NCBI GenBank assembly: GCA_031287715.1
Contig: JAITSN010000068.1
Span: 1-37,386, forward strand
Length of the DNA: 37,386 nucleotides
Direction of reading: 5' to 3'
From: Mediterranea sp. (in: CFB group bacteria)
GTDB lineage: Bacteria; Bacteroidota; Bacteroidia; Bacteroidales; Bacteroidaceae
Positions 1 to 7,183 of this stretch are shown here, piece by piece. A program made the translations under genes and the position numbers. Position 1 is the stretch's first letter; every line of letters starts with the position of its first letter. A model generated the notes under the pieces. The model saw only the letters and a list, made by a program, of their open reading frames with translations. It was not told where the DNA came from and did not search any database.

Positions 1-116
1 CATTGACTATTACAATAACAAGCGGATAAAGTCTGCTTTAAACAATATGAGTCCGGTGCAATATCGAACTCATGCAAGATAAATATTATTAATCCGTCCA
101 AACTTTAGGGTTCACA
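1..116 (+). mobile_element. 3' end of an IS3-family insertion sequence (cut by window edge)
   Basis: The first 82 bases encode the C-terminus of an IS3-family transposase. The following A+T-rich stretch ends in a sequence (about 93-116) whose reverse complement begins TGTGAACCCTAAAGTTTGGA, which looks like an IS3-type terminal inverted repeat starting with TG. The left end lies outside the window, so neither the matching terminal repeat nor a target-site duplication can be checked and the exact right boundary is inferred. The element abuts the 3' side of the polysaccharide export gene, so it may have interrupted a longer exopolysaccharide operon. Confidence 0.7.
2..82 (+). CDS. IS3-family transposase OrfB, C-terminal fragment
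   Basis: The frame from position 2 reads IDYYNNKRIKSALNNMSPVQ and continues with YRTHAR before a TAA stop at 80-82. The YYNN-R-(K/H)-x-L-x-x-MSP-x-Y pattern is the characteristic C-terminal end of the DDE integrase core (rve) of IS3-family OrfB transposases, which cut and join the insertion sequence ends. Only 26 residues are inside the window. None of the catalytic DDE residues can be seen, so whether the element is active cannot be judged. It is too short to be picked up by an ORF search with an ordinary length cut-off. Confidence 0.8.
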   Translation: MDYYNNKRIKSALNNMSPVQYRTHAR

Positions 117-160
117 TCAATCATTGTCCATTGTCTATGGTGCACGCGCTGAAATTAGTT

Positions 161-256
161 CTATAAAAGGAAATGAGATATCAAAATAATGGTTATGGCA
201 AGTAGCACCCACCACAACAAGGAGGCGATGATTCCTTCGTTCTTTCCTTTTGACAT
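161..256 (-). CDS. Possible 31-residue single-pass membrane peptide
   Basis: On the minus strand an ATG at 256-254 lies two bases after the TAG stop of the SLBB export gene and opens a 31-codon frame ending in TAG at 163-161. It starts MSKGKNEG, a short positive N-terminus, followed by an almost uninterrupted hydrophobic stretch of about 20 residues with WW and ILIS, and ends HFLL. That is the layout of a small inner-membrane peptide. The tight spacing argues for translational coupling to the export gene. I recognise no family. It could equally be the remnant of a longer gene lost when the insertion sequence arrived, or a chance frame. Confidence 0.4.
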   Translation of the reverse strand: MSKGKNEGIIASLLWWVLLAITIILISHFLL

Positions 257-258
257 GG

Positions 259-2631
259 CTATTTGCTTAAGTTAGCCATTGCCGCGACTATGGCGGCCAT
301 TGACGCTGCGGAGGTCGCAAAGCTCATCATTGCGGATAGGGCTTCGAAGCCTTTGGCTTTCTTTTTGGAGGGCACGATGATCTCGCATCCGGGCTGCACC
401 AGGCCCGGGCTGTATTTGCCGGCTTTGGAAACCATTCCGTTCATGTAGACGATGTAAACTTTGCTTTTCTTGGCCCGGTGCCCGTATCCTCCTGACTGAT
501 TGATGTAGTAGCCAAGCTTTTCCCCTTCTTTGTAAAAGACAGTGTTGGGATACATGACGACGCCCTGTATACGTACGGTGCTCTGAAATTCGGGGATGAT
601 CAGTTCGTCGCCTTCGCAAAGTACTACGTCGTAGTCGGAGCCTGGGTTTTTCAATGCGTTTTCCAGTTCGATACCTACTATATGTACTTCTTCGTCAAGC
701 AGCGGGTCGACAACGATTGAGTCGTTGCCCAGCTGCAGGGTGGCCATCTTCAGGGCCATGGAACGAACGAGCCTGTCTTTTTCGGTCATCTTTCTGAGCA
801 GGCGGGCGCCTTTGGGATAAGCGTCGGCGGTGAGGCCTTTTGCCCGTTTTATCAGATCGGAGAGTCTTTCGTTCTTTTTTATCAGGGTGTATGTTCCTTC
901 AAAAACGACTTCGCCGCGCAGCGTGACTTTCCGCTGCACCTGGTAGGCCGGGCTGCGCCTCACTACAATGTCGTCAAAGGGCTTCAGCAGGAATCCGCTG
1001 TCGCCTTCAATGACTAATCCGTCTTTGAGCGAAAAGGTGAATATTTCTGAGAGCATGTTGCTGGATTTGGTGCCTTTGGGGTCTTTGATGCGCCGCGAAA
1101 TATCTACCTGGATGGTTGATGCGGATTCCAGCAGTCCTCCTGCCTGGAGGATCAGGTCTTCCAGGGTGGTGTTCTCGGCATAGGGGTAGCGGTTTGGGCG
1201 GGCTACCATTCCCACTATGGTGAGGTATCTGTTTTCTTGTATCTCGTATATGCTTGATATGACCAGCACGTCGTTGCGCTTTAGCGGAATATCGTCGTTG
1301 GCACCGTCCATTAATGCCTTGAGGTTGATGGGGATGATCTCTTTTGTCAGGTCTTCGCGTTCGCGAAACAGTTGGGCGCGGTTGAGGAAGGCATCTCCCT
1401 TCAGCCCTTCGGCTTTTTGGATAAGTTGTTTGACGGTATTGAGTTTTTCGGATAATTCGTACATTCCGGTGCGGTAGACTGCTCCGCGGACTTCAACGCG
1501 GTTGTCAAAGCGGTCGAGGATGCCGTCTACGGTAACGACATCACCGTCTTTGAGTTTGAAGGTTTCGTAGTTTGCCTCATCTACCGTGTAGAGTTTGTAT
1601 TCGGTGTCTTCTCCGCGAACGACTCGAACCGAGCGGCTGTAGGCGTCTCCTGTAAAGCGTCCGGCATATCCGAACAGAGCGGCCAGGGTTTCGTCGTGCT
1701 TGACTTCGTAGTGCATGTCCCGTTTTACCTTGCCGGTTATCTGTACCATCATTTCGTAGGGTGGGACTAAGATGAGGTCGCCGTCCATCAGGCGTGTATC
1801 GTCGGCCAGATTACCGTCCATGATCATGTCATAGAGATCAAAAAGAGCTATGCGTTCGTTATTCCTGATCAGGGCGATGTTGCGCAGCGAACCGATCTCG
1901 CTGGTTCCTCCGGCGCTGTAAACGGCATGGAGGAGTGAGGCGAAGGAGGAAAGCCGGTATGTTCCCGGGGCAGCGACTTCGCCCATGACGTTGACTTGGA
2001 TCGTTCGTATCTTTCCGAGGATCAGCCTTATTTGCGAAGCGTCCTGGCCGGGGTCAATGCCTCCGTATATCTTGCTCAGTTCTTTGCGTATGTATTCGTT
2101 TGCTTCCTTGACCGTCATTCCGCTCAGATAGATTGGGCCTAAACTTTTGACGGTGATGTCTCCTTCCGGGGTTATGATGTAGTTCAATACGGCTTCGTTC
2201 ATACCCCAGATATGGATAATAACTTCGTCTCCAGGCCCCAGGCGGTAATTCTCGGGTGTGGCAATGTTCAAGTTCGGTTCAAAGGTGAGTTTTTTGCTGT
2301 TAAAGATGTTCCGGCCGAAGACTTGCTTGCCTCCCAGCCCGTTGTCTTCTATCGCTTCATGGGCGATAGAGTCGTAGGCTTCTTCTACGAAGTCATCCGC
2401 CCGGTTATAGATGCGGCCTTCTTCAATCCGGCTTTCTTCAATCCGGCTTTTTATTCGTTCTGCCTGTTCTTTAGTAACTCCACGGGCGGCCAATTCTTTT
2501 GCCAATTGCTCTTCCGTTTTTCCTGCTTTCTGTCCTTCCTTAACATACTGTATAACGTATGAATCGGACATCTGCGCTAAAGCAACACCACTACATATAA
2601 GCGCAATACTGATTAATAAACATCTGTACAT
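259..2631 (-). CDS. SLBB-domain polysaccharide export protein (Wza-like)
   Basis: A 790-residue exported protein of the Wza/polysaccharide export family, which forms the outer-membrane channel for capsule or exopolysaccharide. From the chosen Met a signal peptide (MYRCLLISIALICSGVALAQ) leads to a charged helical region with two copies of SRIEE/G (a 15-bp direct duplication near 2421-2450). The Poly_export domain starts near residue 129 (YRLGPGDEVIIHIWG). About six SLBB-like units follow (for example VMGEVAAPGTY, VRGAVYRTGMY, IVGMVARPNRY, LRGEVVFEGTY, IQGVVMYPN), then an Ala/Met-rich hydrophobic C-terminus. The open frame extends upstream to 2739, but those 36 codons precede the signal peptide and run through the recombination repeat, so they are 5' leader. 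No other capsule gene is visible because the window and an IS fragment end the locus. Expression probably depends on the invertible promoter just upstream, which points away from the gene in this assembly. Confidence 0.9.
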   Translation of the reverse strand: MYRCLLISIALICSGVALAQMSDSYVIQYVKEGQKAGKTEEQLAKELAARGVTKEQAERIKSRIEESRIEEGRIYNRADDFVEEAYDSIAHEAIEDNGLGGKQVFGRNIFNSKKLTFEPNLNIATPENYRLGPGDEVIIHIWGMNEAVLNYIITPEGDITVKSLGPIYLSGMTVKEANEYIRKELSKIYGGIDPGQDASQIRLILGKIRTIQVNVMGEVAAPGTYRLSSFASLLHAVYSAGGTSEIGSLRNIALIRNNERIALFDLYDMIMDGNLADDTRLMDGDLILVPPYEMMVQITGKVKRDMHYEVKHDETLAALFGYAGRFTGDAYSRSVRVVRGEDTEYKLYTVDEANYETFKLKDGDVVTVDGILDRFDNRVEVRGAVYRTGMYELSEKLNTVKQLIQKAEGLKGDAFLNRAQLFREREDLTKEIIPINLKALMDGANDDIPLKRNDVLVISSIYEIQENRYLTIVGMVARPNRYPYAENTTLEDLILQAGGLLESASTIQVDISRRIKDPKGTKSSNMLSEIFTFSLKDGLVIEGDSGFLLKPFDDIVVRRSPAYQVQRKVTLRGEVVFEGTYTLIKKNERLSDLIKRAKGLTADAYPKGARLLRKMTEKDRLVRSMALKMATLQLGNDSIVVDPLLDEEVHIVGIELENALKNPGSDYDVVLCEGDELIIPEFQSTVRIQGVVMYPNTVFYKEGEKLGYYINQSGGYGHRAKKSKVYIVYMNGMVSKAGKYSPGLVQPGCEIIVPSKKKAKGFEALSAMMSFATSAASMAAIVAAMANLSK

Positions 2632-2702
2632 CCTAAGTTTTGTTTGTTTTGTTGTACCTGAAAACCACATATAGAAGCCGGTTTCGCCGTATTTTCCATG
2701 TG

Positions 2703-2728
2703 GCTCATTAAACGTTCGTTTAATGAGC
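2703..2728 (+). repeat. Inversion site, left copy of cassette 1
   Basis: A perfect 12-base-arm palindrome around a TT centre. It contains AAACGTTCGT, which agrees with the core I recall for Bacteroides fragilis invertible-promoter repeats (ARACGTTCGT, from memory). It is an exact inverted match over 23 bases to 2892-2914. Confidence 0.88.
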
Positions 2729-2858
2729 GGGAGGTGCAACGGCGCTGAAGTCCTTGCCGTGCACTCCGAAAAGATTGTTTTTTATACTGAAAGAATGATT
2801 CGAAAATATCGATGAACAGGGATTATGCGGGCGGGCGGGATAATTATTTGTTATAGAG

Positions 2859-2889
2859 TTTGCACAGTTGGCCAAAAAGGATATATTTG
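2859..2889 (+). promoter_or_regulatory. Promoter inside cassette 1, pointing right (OFF for the export gene)
   Basis: A -33 box TTTG at 2859-2862, a 19-base spacer and a -7 box TATATTTG at 2882-2889 match the Bacteroidetes sigma-ABfr consensus (TTTG, 19-21, TAnnTTTG) exactly. The -7 box touches the right inversion site. No consensus promoter is present on the opposite strand of the cassette. As assembled, transcription would run rightward into 2921-3055, where I see no plus-strand gene. Confidence 0.85.
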
Positions 2890-2891
2890 TG

Positions 2892-2920
2892 GCTCATTAA
2901 ACGAACGTTTAATGTACCAC
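2892..2920 (-). repeat. Inversion site, right copy of cassette 1
   Basis: This is the inverted partner of 2703-2728, with centre AA at 2904-2905. Its outer arm differs from a perfect palindrome by two bases (2915-2916), after which CCAC again pairs with GTGG at 2889-2892. Confidence 0.88.
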
Positions 2921-3055
2921 TTTGCGTTTTATTTTCCTATATAATACATACACAGTTTTACCCCGCATCCTCTCCAAAGGAGGAAGGAAGAAATATGCAC
3001 TAAACGGGGATAGGGCGCGGAGCCTTTGAAGGGCGCGGGATGAGTTTGTCTGCGC

Positions 3056-4327
3056 TTAAATGAATGGGGTGAATAGATGGGCGAACCAGCCGGCAAAACG
3101 TTTCCATTTGGAGCGTTCTTTCCATCCTTCCGGCGTCATTATGCTGCTGCTTTCCTTGTCTTTTTCAAACATGTCGATCAGTTCCCGGGTTGTTTCCTTG
3201 TCGAAGATGAAAGCATTGGTTTCGTAATCGTAGCGTAGGCCGCGGCTGCTCAGGTTGGTGGAGCCGACGGTGCAGAAGGATTCGTCTACCATCATTACTT
3301 TGGAGTGGTGGAACCCGCCGTTGTACATATATACTTCGGCTCCCTGTTTCATGAGCTTGTGCGAAATGTAGAATGTGGCTTCCGGGGTGAAGGGGATGTC
3401 CGATTCGGTTGAGATCATGATCTCAACGTCTACTCCTCTCTGGAGTGCTTTCCGGATCTCTTTTTTGATGGATCTTGTCGGCACGAAGTAGGGGTTGATG
3501 ATCTGTAGTTTGCGTTGCGCCGCACGGATGGATCCGGCTAATACACGGCGCATCAGTTTGGGTGTTTTCCTTGGCCGGCGGTCGACGATGGCTATGTCTT
3601 TTCCGTCTTTATACGGCGGGGTGTACTGTGGGAAGTAGGCGTCTCCTCCTATCTTTTGTTTTGTTTCTTTCTCCCACATTTCCAGGAATACTTTTTGCAA
3701 GTTGTGCACGGCGCTCCCTTCGATGCGTACATGGACGTCGCGCCATTCTCCGATCTTGGGCAGCCCTTTGATGTAGTAGTCGGCTATGTTCATGCCTCCC
3801 GTATATCCGATGTATCCGTCGATGACTACAATCTTCCGGTGGTCGCGGTGGAATACGTGGTTGATGTAGGGGAAGTTGATGGGGTCGAACTTTATGATTT
3901 CGATTCCGCTTTCCCGTATGTCTTTGAGGTGTTTGCGGGTTAGCGGCCGGTTGTTTGAGATGTTTCCGAAGGCATCGAATATCAGCCGTACTTCGACGCC
4001 TTCTTTGACTTTCCCGGCAAGGATCTCGAAGAGCGCTCCGGAGATGGAGTCATTCCGGAAATTGAAATACTCGATGTGTATGTGGTGCCGGGCTTGTTTT
4101 ATCTTGAAGAACAGGTCGTTGAATTTCTCCGTTCCACTTTTCAGCAGTTTGACGGTGTTGCCTTGTGTGATTGATATGCCCGATTCGATGAGGTAGCGGC
4201 GAACGATCGAGTCGCTGCTTAATGCAATATGTTCTACCCCTTTTTGTGTCGCCAGGCTGTCTTGCGCCTGGATGGATATGGTAAAAAGGGGTAGAAATAG
4301 AAGGATAAATATTTTCAAGACTTTCAA
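3056..4327 (-). CDS. cls: Cardiolipin synthase-like phospholipase D superfamily protein
   Basis: A 423-residue protein with two HKD motifs: HRDHRKIVVIDGYIGYTGG in the first half and HHSKVMMVDESFCTVGSTN near the C-terminus. These define the phospholipase D superfamily, and the spacing and length fit cardiolipin synthases, which join two phosphatidylglycerols. The N-terminus is unusual: a cleavable-looking signal peptide (MKVLKIFILLFLPLFTISIQ, then AQ) replaces the two membrane helices of typical ClsA, so the enzyme may act in the periplasm or be anchored differently. The start codon is TTG at 4327-4325, one codon after and in the same frame as the TAA of the upstream small membrane protein, so re-initiation is likely. 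It is the last gene of the sigma-factor operon. The exact phospholipid substrate is inferred. Confidence 0.85.
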   Translation of the reverse strand: MKVLKIFILLFLPLFTISIQAQDSLATQKGVEHIALSSDSIVRRYLIESGISITQGNTVKLLKSGTEKFNDLFFKIKQARHHIHIEYFNFRNDSISGALFEILAGKVKEGVEVRLIFDAFGNISNNRPLTRKHLKDIRESGIEIIKFDPINFPYINHVFHRDHRKIVVIDGYIGYTGGMNIADYYIKGLPKIGEWRDVHVRIEGSAVHNLQKVFLEMWEKETKQKIGGDAYFPQYTPPYKDGKDIAIVDRRPRKTPKLMRRVLAGSIRAAQRKLQIINPYFVPTRSIKKEIRKALQRGVDVEIMISTESDIPFTPEATFYISHKLMKQGAEVYMYNGGFHHSKVMMVDESFCTVGSTNLSSRGLRYDYETNAFIFDKETTRELIDMFEKDKESSSIMTPEGWKERSKWKRFAGWFAHLFTPFI

Positions 4328-4330
4328 TGT

Positions 4331-4657
4331 TTAATCCGCAGATATTATTCTGCGCAGGCCGAAGAACAGCAGCACGGTGGTTGCTATCAGTATTGATCTT
4401 ATATCGAGGTTGGCTGTTCCGTATTGTATCATCGACGTGAATGTTTCGCGCAATATGCCTCCTATGGCTTGGAGACCACCTGTTGCAAAGAACAGGATGA
4501 AGGCCAGCGCTCCGCAGCATGTTGTCCATACGTTGGATATTTTCAGGTTGCGGTCCGGCAGGTTTTTCATTACCCGTCGGGAGAATCCGTTATCTTTTAT
4601 TTCCTGTTTATGCTCGCTGAAAAACCGTTTCAGGAGTTTATCGTTCATTTCCGTCAT
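4331..4657 (-). CDS. Small two-helix membrane protein following an ECF sigma gene (possible anti-sigma or DUF5056-like)
   Basis: A 108-residue protein with a charged N-terminal segment (about 1-40, including FFSEHKQEIKDNGFSRRVM) and two hydrophobic helices near residues 42-65 and 86-104. The N-terminal sequence resembles small proteins encoded immediately after ECF sigma factors in Bacteroides (I recall DUF5056; not verified). The gene overlaps the sigma gene's 3' end. Starts at 4657 or 4648 (MNDKLLK) are both possible. A cytoplasmic N-terminus with a membrane anchor, in this position, suggests it restrains the sigma factor, but there is no recognisable zinc anti-sigma motif (HxxxCxxC), so that role is inferred from context only. 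Confidence 0.75.
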   Translation of the reverse strand: MTEMNDKLLKRFFSEHKQEIKDNGFSRRVMKNLPDRNLKISNVWTTCCGALAFILFFATGGLQAIGGILRETFTSMIQYGTANLDIRSILIATTVLLFFGLRRIISAD

Positions 4658-5189
4658 AACCGTTCTGTTTTAAATATACTGCTAATTTTGCTTTTCCTCT
4701 TGACAGATGCGATTTCACCGTTCCTTGCGGGCATCCCATAATCCCCGCGATCTTGTCTATGCCGGCGCCTTCCATATAGAAGAGTGTGATGCAGGTTCGT
4801 TCTACGTCTTTGAGTGTTTTGAGTGCGTGATAGATGTCTTGCTTTTGCCCGAAGTTTTCCTGTTCGGTCTTATGCGTCTTGTCTATCTCGCAACTGTCTA
4901 AGCCGGCCGTTTCTTTTCGACTGCGAATGTAATCATAAAAAATGTTATGCGCAATTCTGTATAGCCATGTGGAGAAGCTGGACAGGTTTTTGAATGATGC
5001 TATGTTTGTGTATGCCTTGATGAATGTGTCTTGGGCCAAGTCGTCGCTCAGCTCGCCGTCGCCGCAGGTCTGGCTCAGAAAGAATCGCCTGATGGGCGCC
5101 TGGTATTTCTTTACTAATTGGTCGAAGGCCTTGGTGTTTTTGAACACTACGACTTGTGCGACTAACGATATGTCGTTGAGCTGACTCAT
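4638..5189 (-). CDS. RNA polymerase ECF-type sigma factor
   Basis: A 183-residue sigma-70 family factor of the extracytoplasmic function class. Region 2 is seen in LAQDTFIKAYTNIASF and STWLYRIAHNIFYDYIRSRK (core binding and -10 recognition). Region 4 is seen in LKDVERTCITLFYMEGAGI and IMGCPQGTVKSHLSRGKAKL (helix-turn-helix for -35 recognition). The open frame extends to 5336, but the conserved protein begins at MSQLNDISL. That ATG (5189) overlaps the TGA of the upstream gene as ATGA, a classical coupling signal, so 5189 is chosen. It sits in a four-gene operon with two membrane proteins and a cardiolipin synthase-like enzyme, which suggests an envelope-stress or membrane-composition regulon. 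Confidence 0.93.
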   Translation of the reverse strand: MSQLNDISLVAQVVVFKNTKAFDQLVKKYQAPIRRFFLSQTCGDGELSDDLAQDTFIKAYTNIASFKNLSSFSTWLYRIAHNIFYDYIRSRKETAGLDSCEIDKTHKTEQENFGQKQDIYHALKTLKDVERTCITLFYMEGAGIDKIAGIMGCPQGTVKSHLSRGKAKLAVYLKQNGYDGNER

Positions 5190-5773
5190 TCTCCGGCGGC
5201 GGTGTTGTCCTTGTTGTCCGGCTTCTTTGTTTCTTTCTTTTTGTTGCCTGTGTAGTGGATCACGACTTGCCCGAATCCCATAAACATGACCAGCAACCCG
5301 ATGCATCCGATGCTGAATTCTTCCGTTAAGGCCCACAGAAAGATGAACAGCCCTATGCCCATGAAGATATTGGTGATTCCTTTTTGCTGGATGCTGCTTT
5401 CGGCTTTTGCGTCAAGAAACTCTTGAGGTATGGGTTGTCCGGCCGCAAGAGCTTGTTCTACCAGCTTGTACTTGGCTTTTTTGTTCTTGTGTTTAAAATA
5501 GGAGACGATGAATACAATGAATACGGGCATCCCGAATACGCATATCAGGGCCATGATAGGTACCACCGCGTTGAAGTCAAACGGAATGCCGGACGAAAAG
5601 GATTCCTGGGTGTTTGACTTTCTGCTTCCGGTGTAGTCGGGATCGGCAGGCGTGTCGGTGTACTCAATTTGGGTGTCGGTCATCGCTGGTTTCCGAATGA
5701 CACTGGTATCGGTCTGCGCTACTATGACAAGACCGGCAACAATTGCAATAAATAATAAAATTATTCGTTTCAT
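5186..5773 (-). CDS. Membrane protein, DUF6249-like
   Basis: A 195-residue protein with a signal sequence (MKRIILLFIAIVAGLVIVAQ), a polar Thr/Asp-rich linker, a hydrophobic helix (VVPIMALICVFGMPVFIVFI), a basic patch with KHKNKKAKYKLVEQALAAGQ, and two further hydrophobic helices before a Lys/Asp-rich tail. The 'KYKLVEQALAAGQPIPQEFL' segment is typical of DUF6249 proteins of Bacteroidetes; the family name is from memory. The open frame starts at 5962, but the signal peptide begins at the ATG at 5773-5771, so that start is used. It is the first gene of the sigma operon, and its TGA overlaps the sigma ATG. Its function is unknown; a membrane sensor or partner of the sigma system is plausible. 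Confidence 0.8.
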   Translation of the reverse strand: MKRIILLFIAIVAGLVIVAQTDTSVIRKPAMTDTQIEYTDTPADPDYTGSRKSNTQESFSSGIPFDFNAVVPIMALICVFGMPVFIVFIVSYFKHKNKKAKYKLVEQALAAGQPIPQEFLDAKAESSIQQKGITNIFMGIGLFIFLWALTEEFSIGCIGLLVMFMGFGQVVIHYTGNKKKETKKPDNKDNTAAGE

Positions 5774-5829
5774 AATGATTTCTGGGTTTATTGTTTCTTT
5801 GCAATTAGACGCTGTTCGTTGTGTCGAAA

Positions 5830-5861
5830 GTTGCAAAGAGATGAAATTATTTTCATATTTG
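5830..5861 (+). promoter_or_regulatory. Probable promoter of the RsmF-like gene
   Basis: GTTG (5830-5833), 20 bases, then CATATTTG (5854-5861). Each box is one base off the Bacteroidetes consensus. The start codon is at 5884, giving a leader of about 15 bases. The sigma operon diverges from the same region; I see no clear promoter for it. Confidence 0.45.
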
Positions 5862-5883
5862 CATTTGTTATAAAGGGAAAAAG

Positions 5884-7158
5884 ATGGATTTACCTGCTGG
5901 GTTTGCAGAACTAATGCACGCATTGTTGGGAAAGGAAGAGTACGGGAGGCTGGTTGCCGCATTGGCGGAGGAGGTGCCTGCCAGTATTCGTCTAAATCCT
6001 TTTAAGTATGATAAGGTATGCCCGCCTCTTGCCAAGGATCAGTTCAAGCCTGTGCCCTGGTGCGGCAATGGTTACTATCTGAATCGCCGCCCGGCTTTTA
6101 CTTTCGATCCGTTGTTTCATGCCGGTTGTTATTATGTCCAGGAGGCTTCCTCTATGTTTTTGGAGCAGGTCATGCGGCAATTCGTTACCGATCCGGTTTG
6201 CGTGTTGGATCTTTGCGCCGCTCCCGGCGGAAAGGCTACGCATGTGAGGAGCTTATTGCCCGGGGGTAGTCTGCTGGTGGCCAACGAGGTGATACGTAGC
6301 CGTTCGCAGGTTCTGGCGGAGTATATGATAAAGTGGGGGCACCCGGATGTCGTGGTCACTCAAAATGATCCGGCGGATTTCAGGGAGCTTGAGGGTTTCT
6401 TTGACGTGATAGTGGCCGATGTGCCCTGTTCGGGTGAAGGTATGTTTCGTAAAGATCCTGATGCAATGGGCGAGTGGAGTTTGGAGCAGGTGGAAGTCTG
6501 CCGGCAGCGCCAGTGGCGTATCATTGCCGATATATGGCCTTGCCTTGGGCCGGGCGGCTTGCTGGTTTACAGTACCTGTACATATAATATAAAGGAGAAC
6601 GAAGAAAATGTGTCTCGAATGGTGAAGGAATTGGGCGCTGAAGTTCTGCGTGTGGATGTTCCGGTTGAGTGGAACGTCACGGGCAACCTGTTTAATGATG
6701 CGTTTCCGGTTTATCGTTTTCTGCCGCATAAAACGAAGGGCGAAGGATTCTTCCTGGCGGTTTTGCGCAAGGAGAGCGGGAAACCTTTTGACCGTTCGGG
6801 CAGCAGGGAGGCTGCCTTGCGCAAGTGGCTCCGGGTGATAAAACCTTCGGGCATTGAACCGGGAGTACGGAAGGGAGGAGATATTCTTCCGTCTCATGCG
6901 CAGGCTATGAGCCTGGCGTTGCAGCCCGGCTTGTATCCGGTTTGTGAGCTGACGTATGAGCACGCTATCGCTTACTTGCGCAGGGAGGCCATCGTGCTCG
7001 ACGCTTCGGTTGCCCGCGGGTATGTGCTTGTAACCTATCGGAGTGTTCCTTTGGGATTTGTGAAAAACGTATGCAACCGCGCCAATAACCTGTATCCGCA
7101 TGATTGGCGGATTCGCAGCAGGTTTTTGCCGGACGAGATTAGTGTGTTAAATATATAG
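5884..7158 (+). CDS. rsmF: RsmF/NOL1-NOP2-Sun family rRNA cytosine-C5 methyltransferase
   Basis: A 424-residue S-adenosylmethionine-dependent RNA (cytosine-5) methyltransferase. The N-terminus carries the family signature SIRLNP. The Rossmann domain shows the cofactor motif DLCAAPGGKATHV and motif IV DVPCSGEGMFRKDP. Motif VI, YSTCTYNIKENEENV, holds the catalytic Cys, while the Cys of PCSG releases the product. The last 150 residues form the PUA-like extension seen in RsmF (YebU). RsmF of E. coli methylates C1407 of 16S rRNA; the exact target here is inferred. Length and motifs indicate an intact enzyme. It is transcribed divergently from the sigma operon. Confidence 0.88.
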   Translation: MDLPAGFAELMHALLGKEEYGRLVAALAEEVPASIRLNPFKYDKVCPPLAKDQFKPVPWCGNGYYLNRRPAFTFDPLFHAGCYYVQEASSMFLEQVMRQFVTDPVCVLDLCAAPGGKATHVRSLLPGGSLLVANEVIRSRSQVLAEYMIKWGHPDVVVTQNDPADFRELEGFFDVIVADVPCSGEGMFRKDPDAMGEWSLEQVEVCRQRQWRIIADIWPCLGPGGLLVYSTCTYNIKENEENVSRMVKELGAEVLRVDVPVEWNVTGNLFNDAFPVYRFLPHKTKGEGFFLAVLRKESGKPFDRSGSREAALRKWLRVIKPSGIEPGVRKGGDILPSHAQAMSLALQPGLYPVCELTYEHAIAYLRREAIVLDASVARGYVLVTYRSVPLGFVKNVCNRANNLYPHDWRIRSRFLPDEISVLNI

Positions 7159-7183
7159 TGATTATTAATTAATTTATTTTTTT

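Larger units (their letters stand above)
2700..2920. promoter_or_regulatory. Invertible promoter cassette 1 (phase switch for the SLBB export gene)
   Basis: Two inverted copies of a near-palindromic site bound this segment. The left copy (2703-2728) has two perfect 12-base arms, core TTAAACGTTCGTTTAA with centre TT at 2715-2716. The right copy (2892-2914, with further matches to 2920) has the same sequence inverted, with centre AA at 2904-2905. The two copies match exactly over 23 bases, and GTGG/CCAC lies outside both. The centres are 189 bp apart. The segment between them encodes nothing and holds one good Bacteroidetes promoter (2859-2889). Palindromic 26-base sites with a two-base core are typical of serine invertases (Hin, Mpi), and the architecture matches the invertible capsule promoters of Bacteroides fragilis. 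Inversion would aim the promoter at the export gene, leaving a leader of about 80 bases. Confidence 0.88.

Noticed and set aside
5774..5962. Upstream extension of the DUF6249-like gene to 5962
   Set aside because: The extra 63 codons overlap the divergent rsmF start and promoter and precede a clear signal peptide at 5773.
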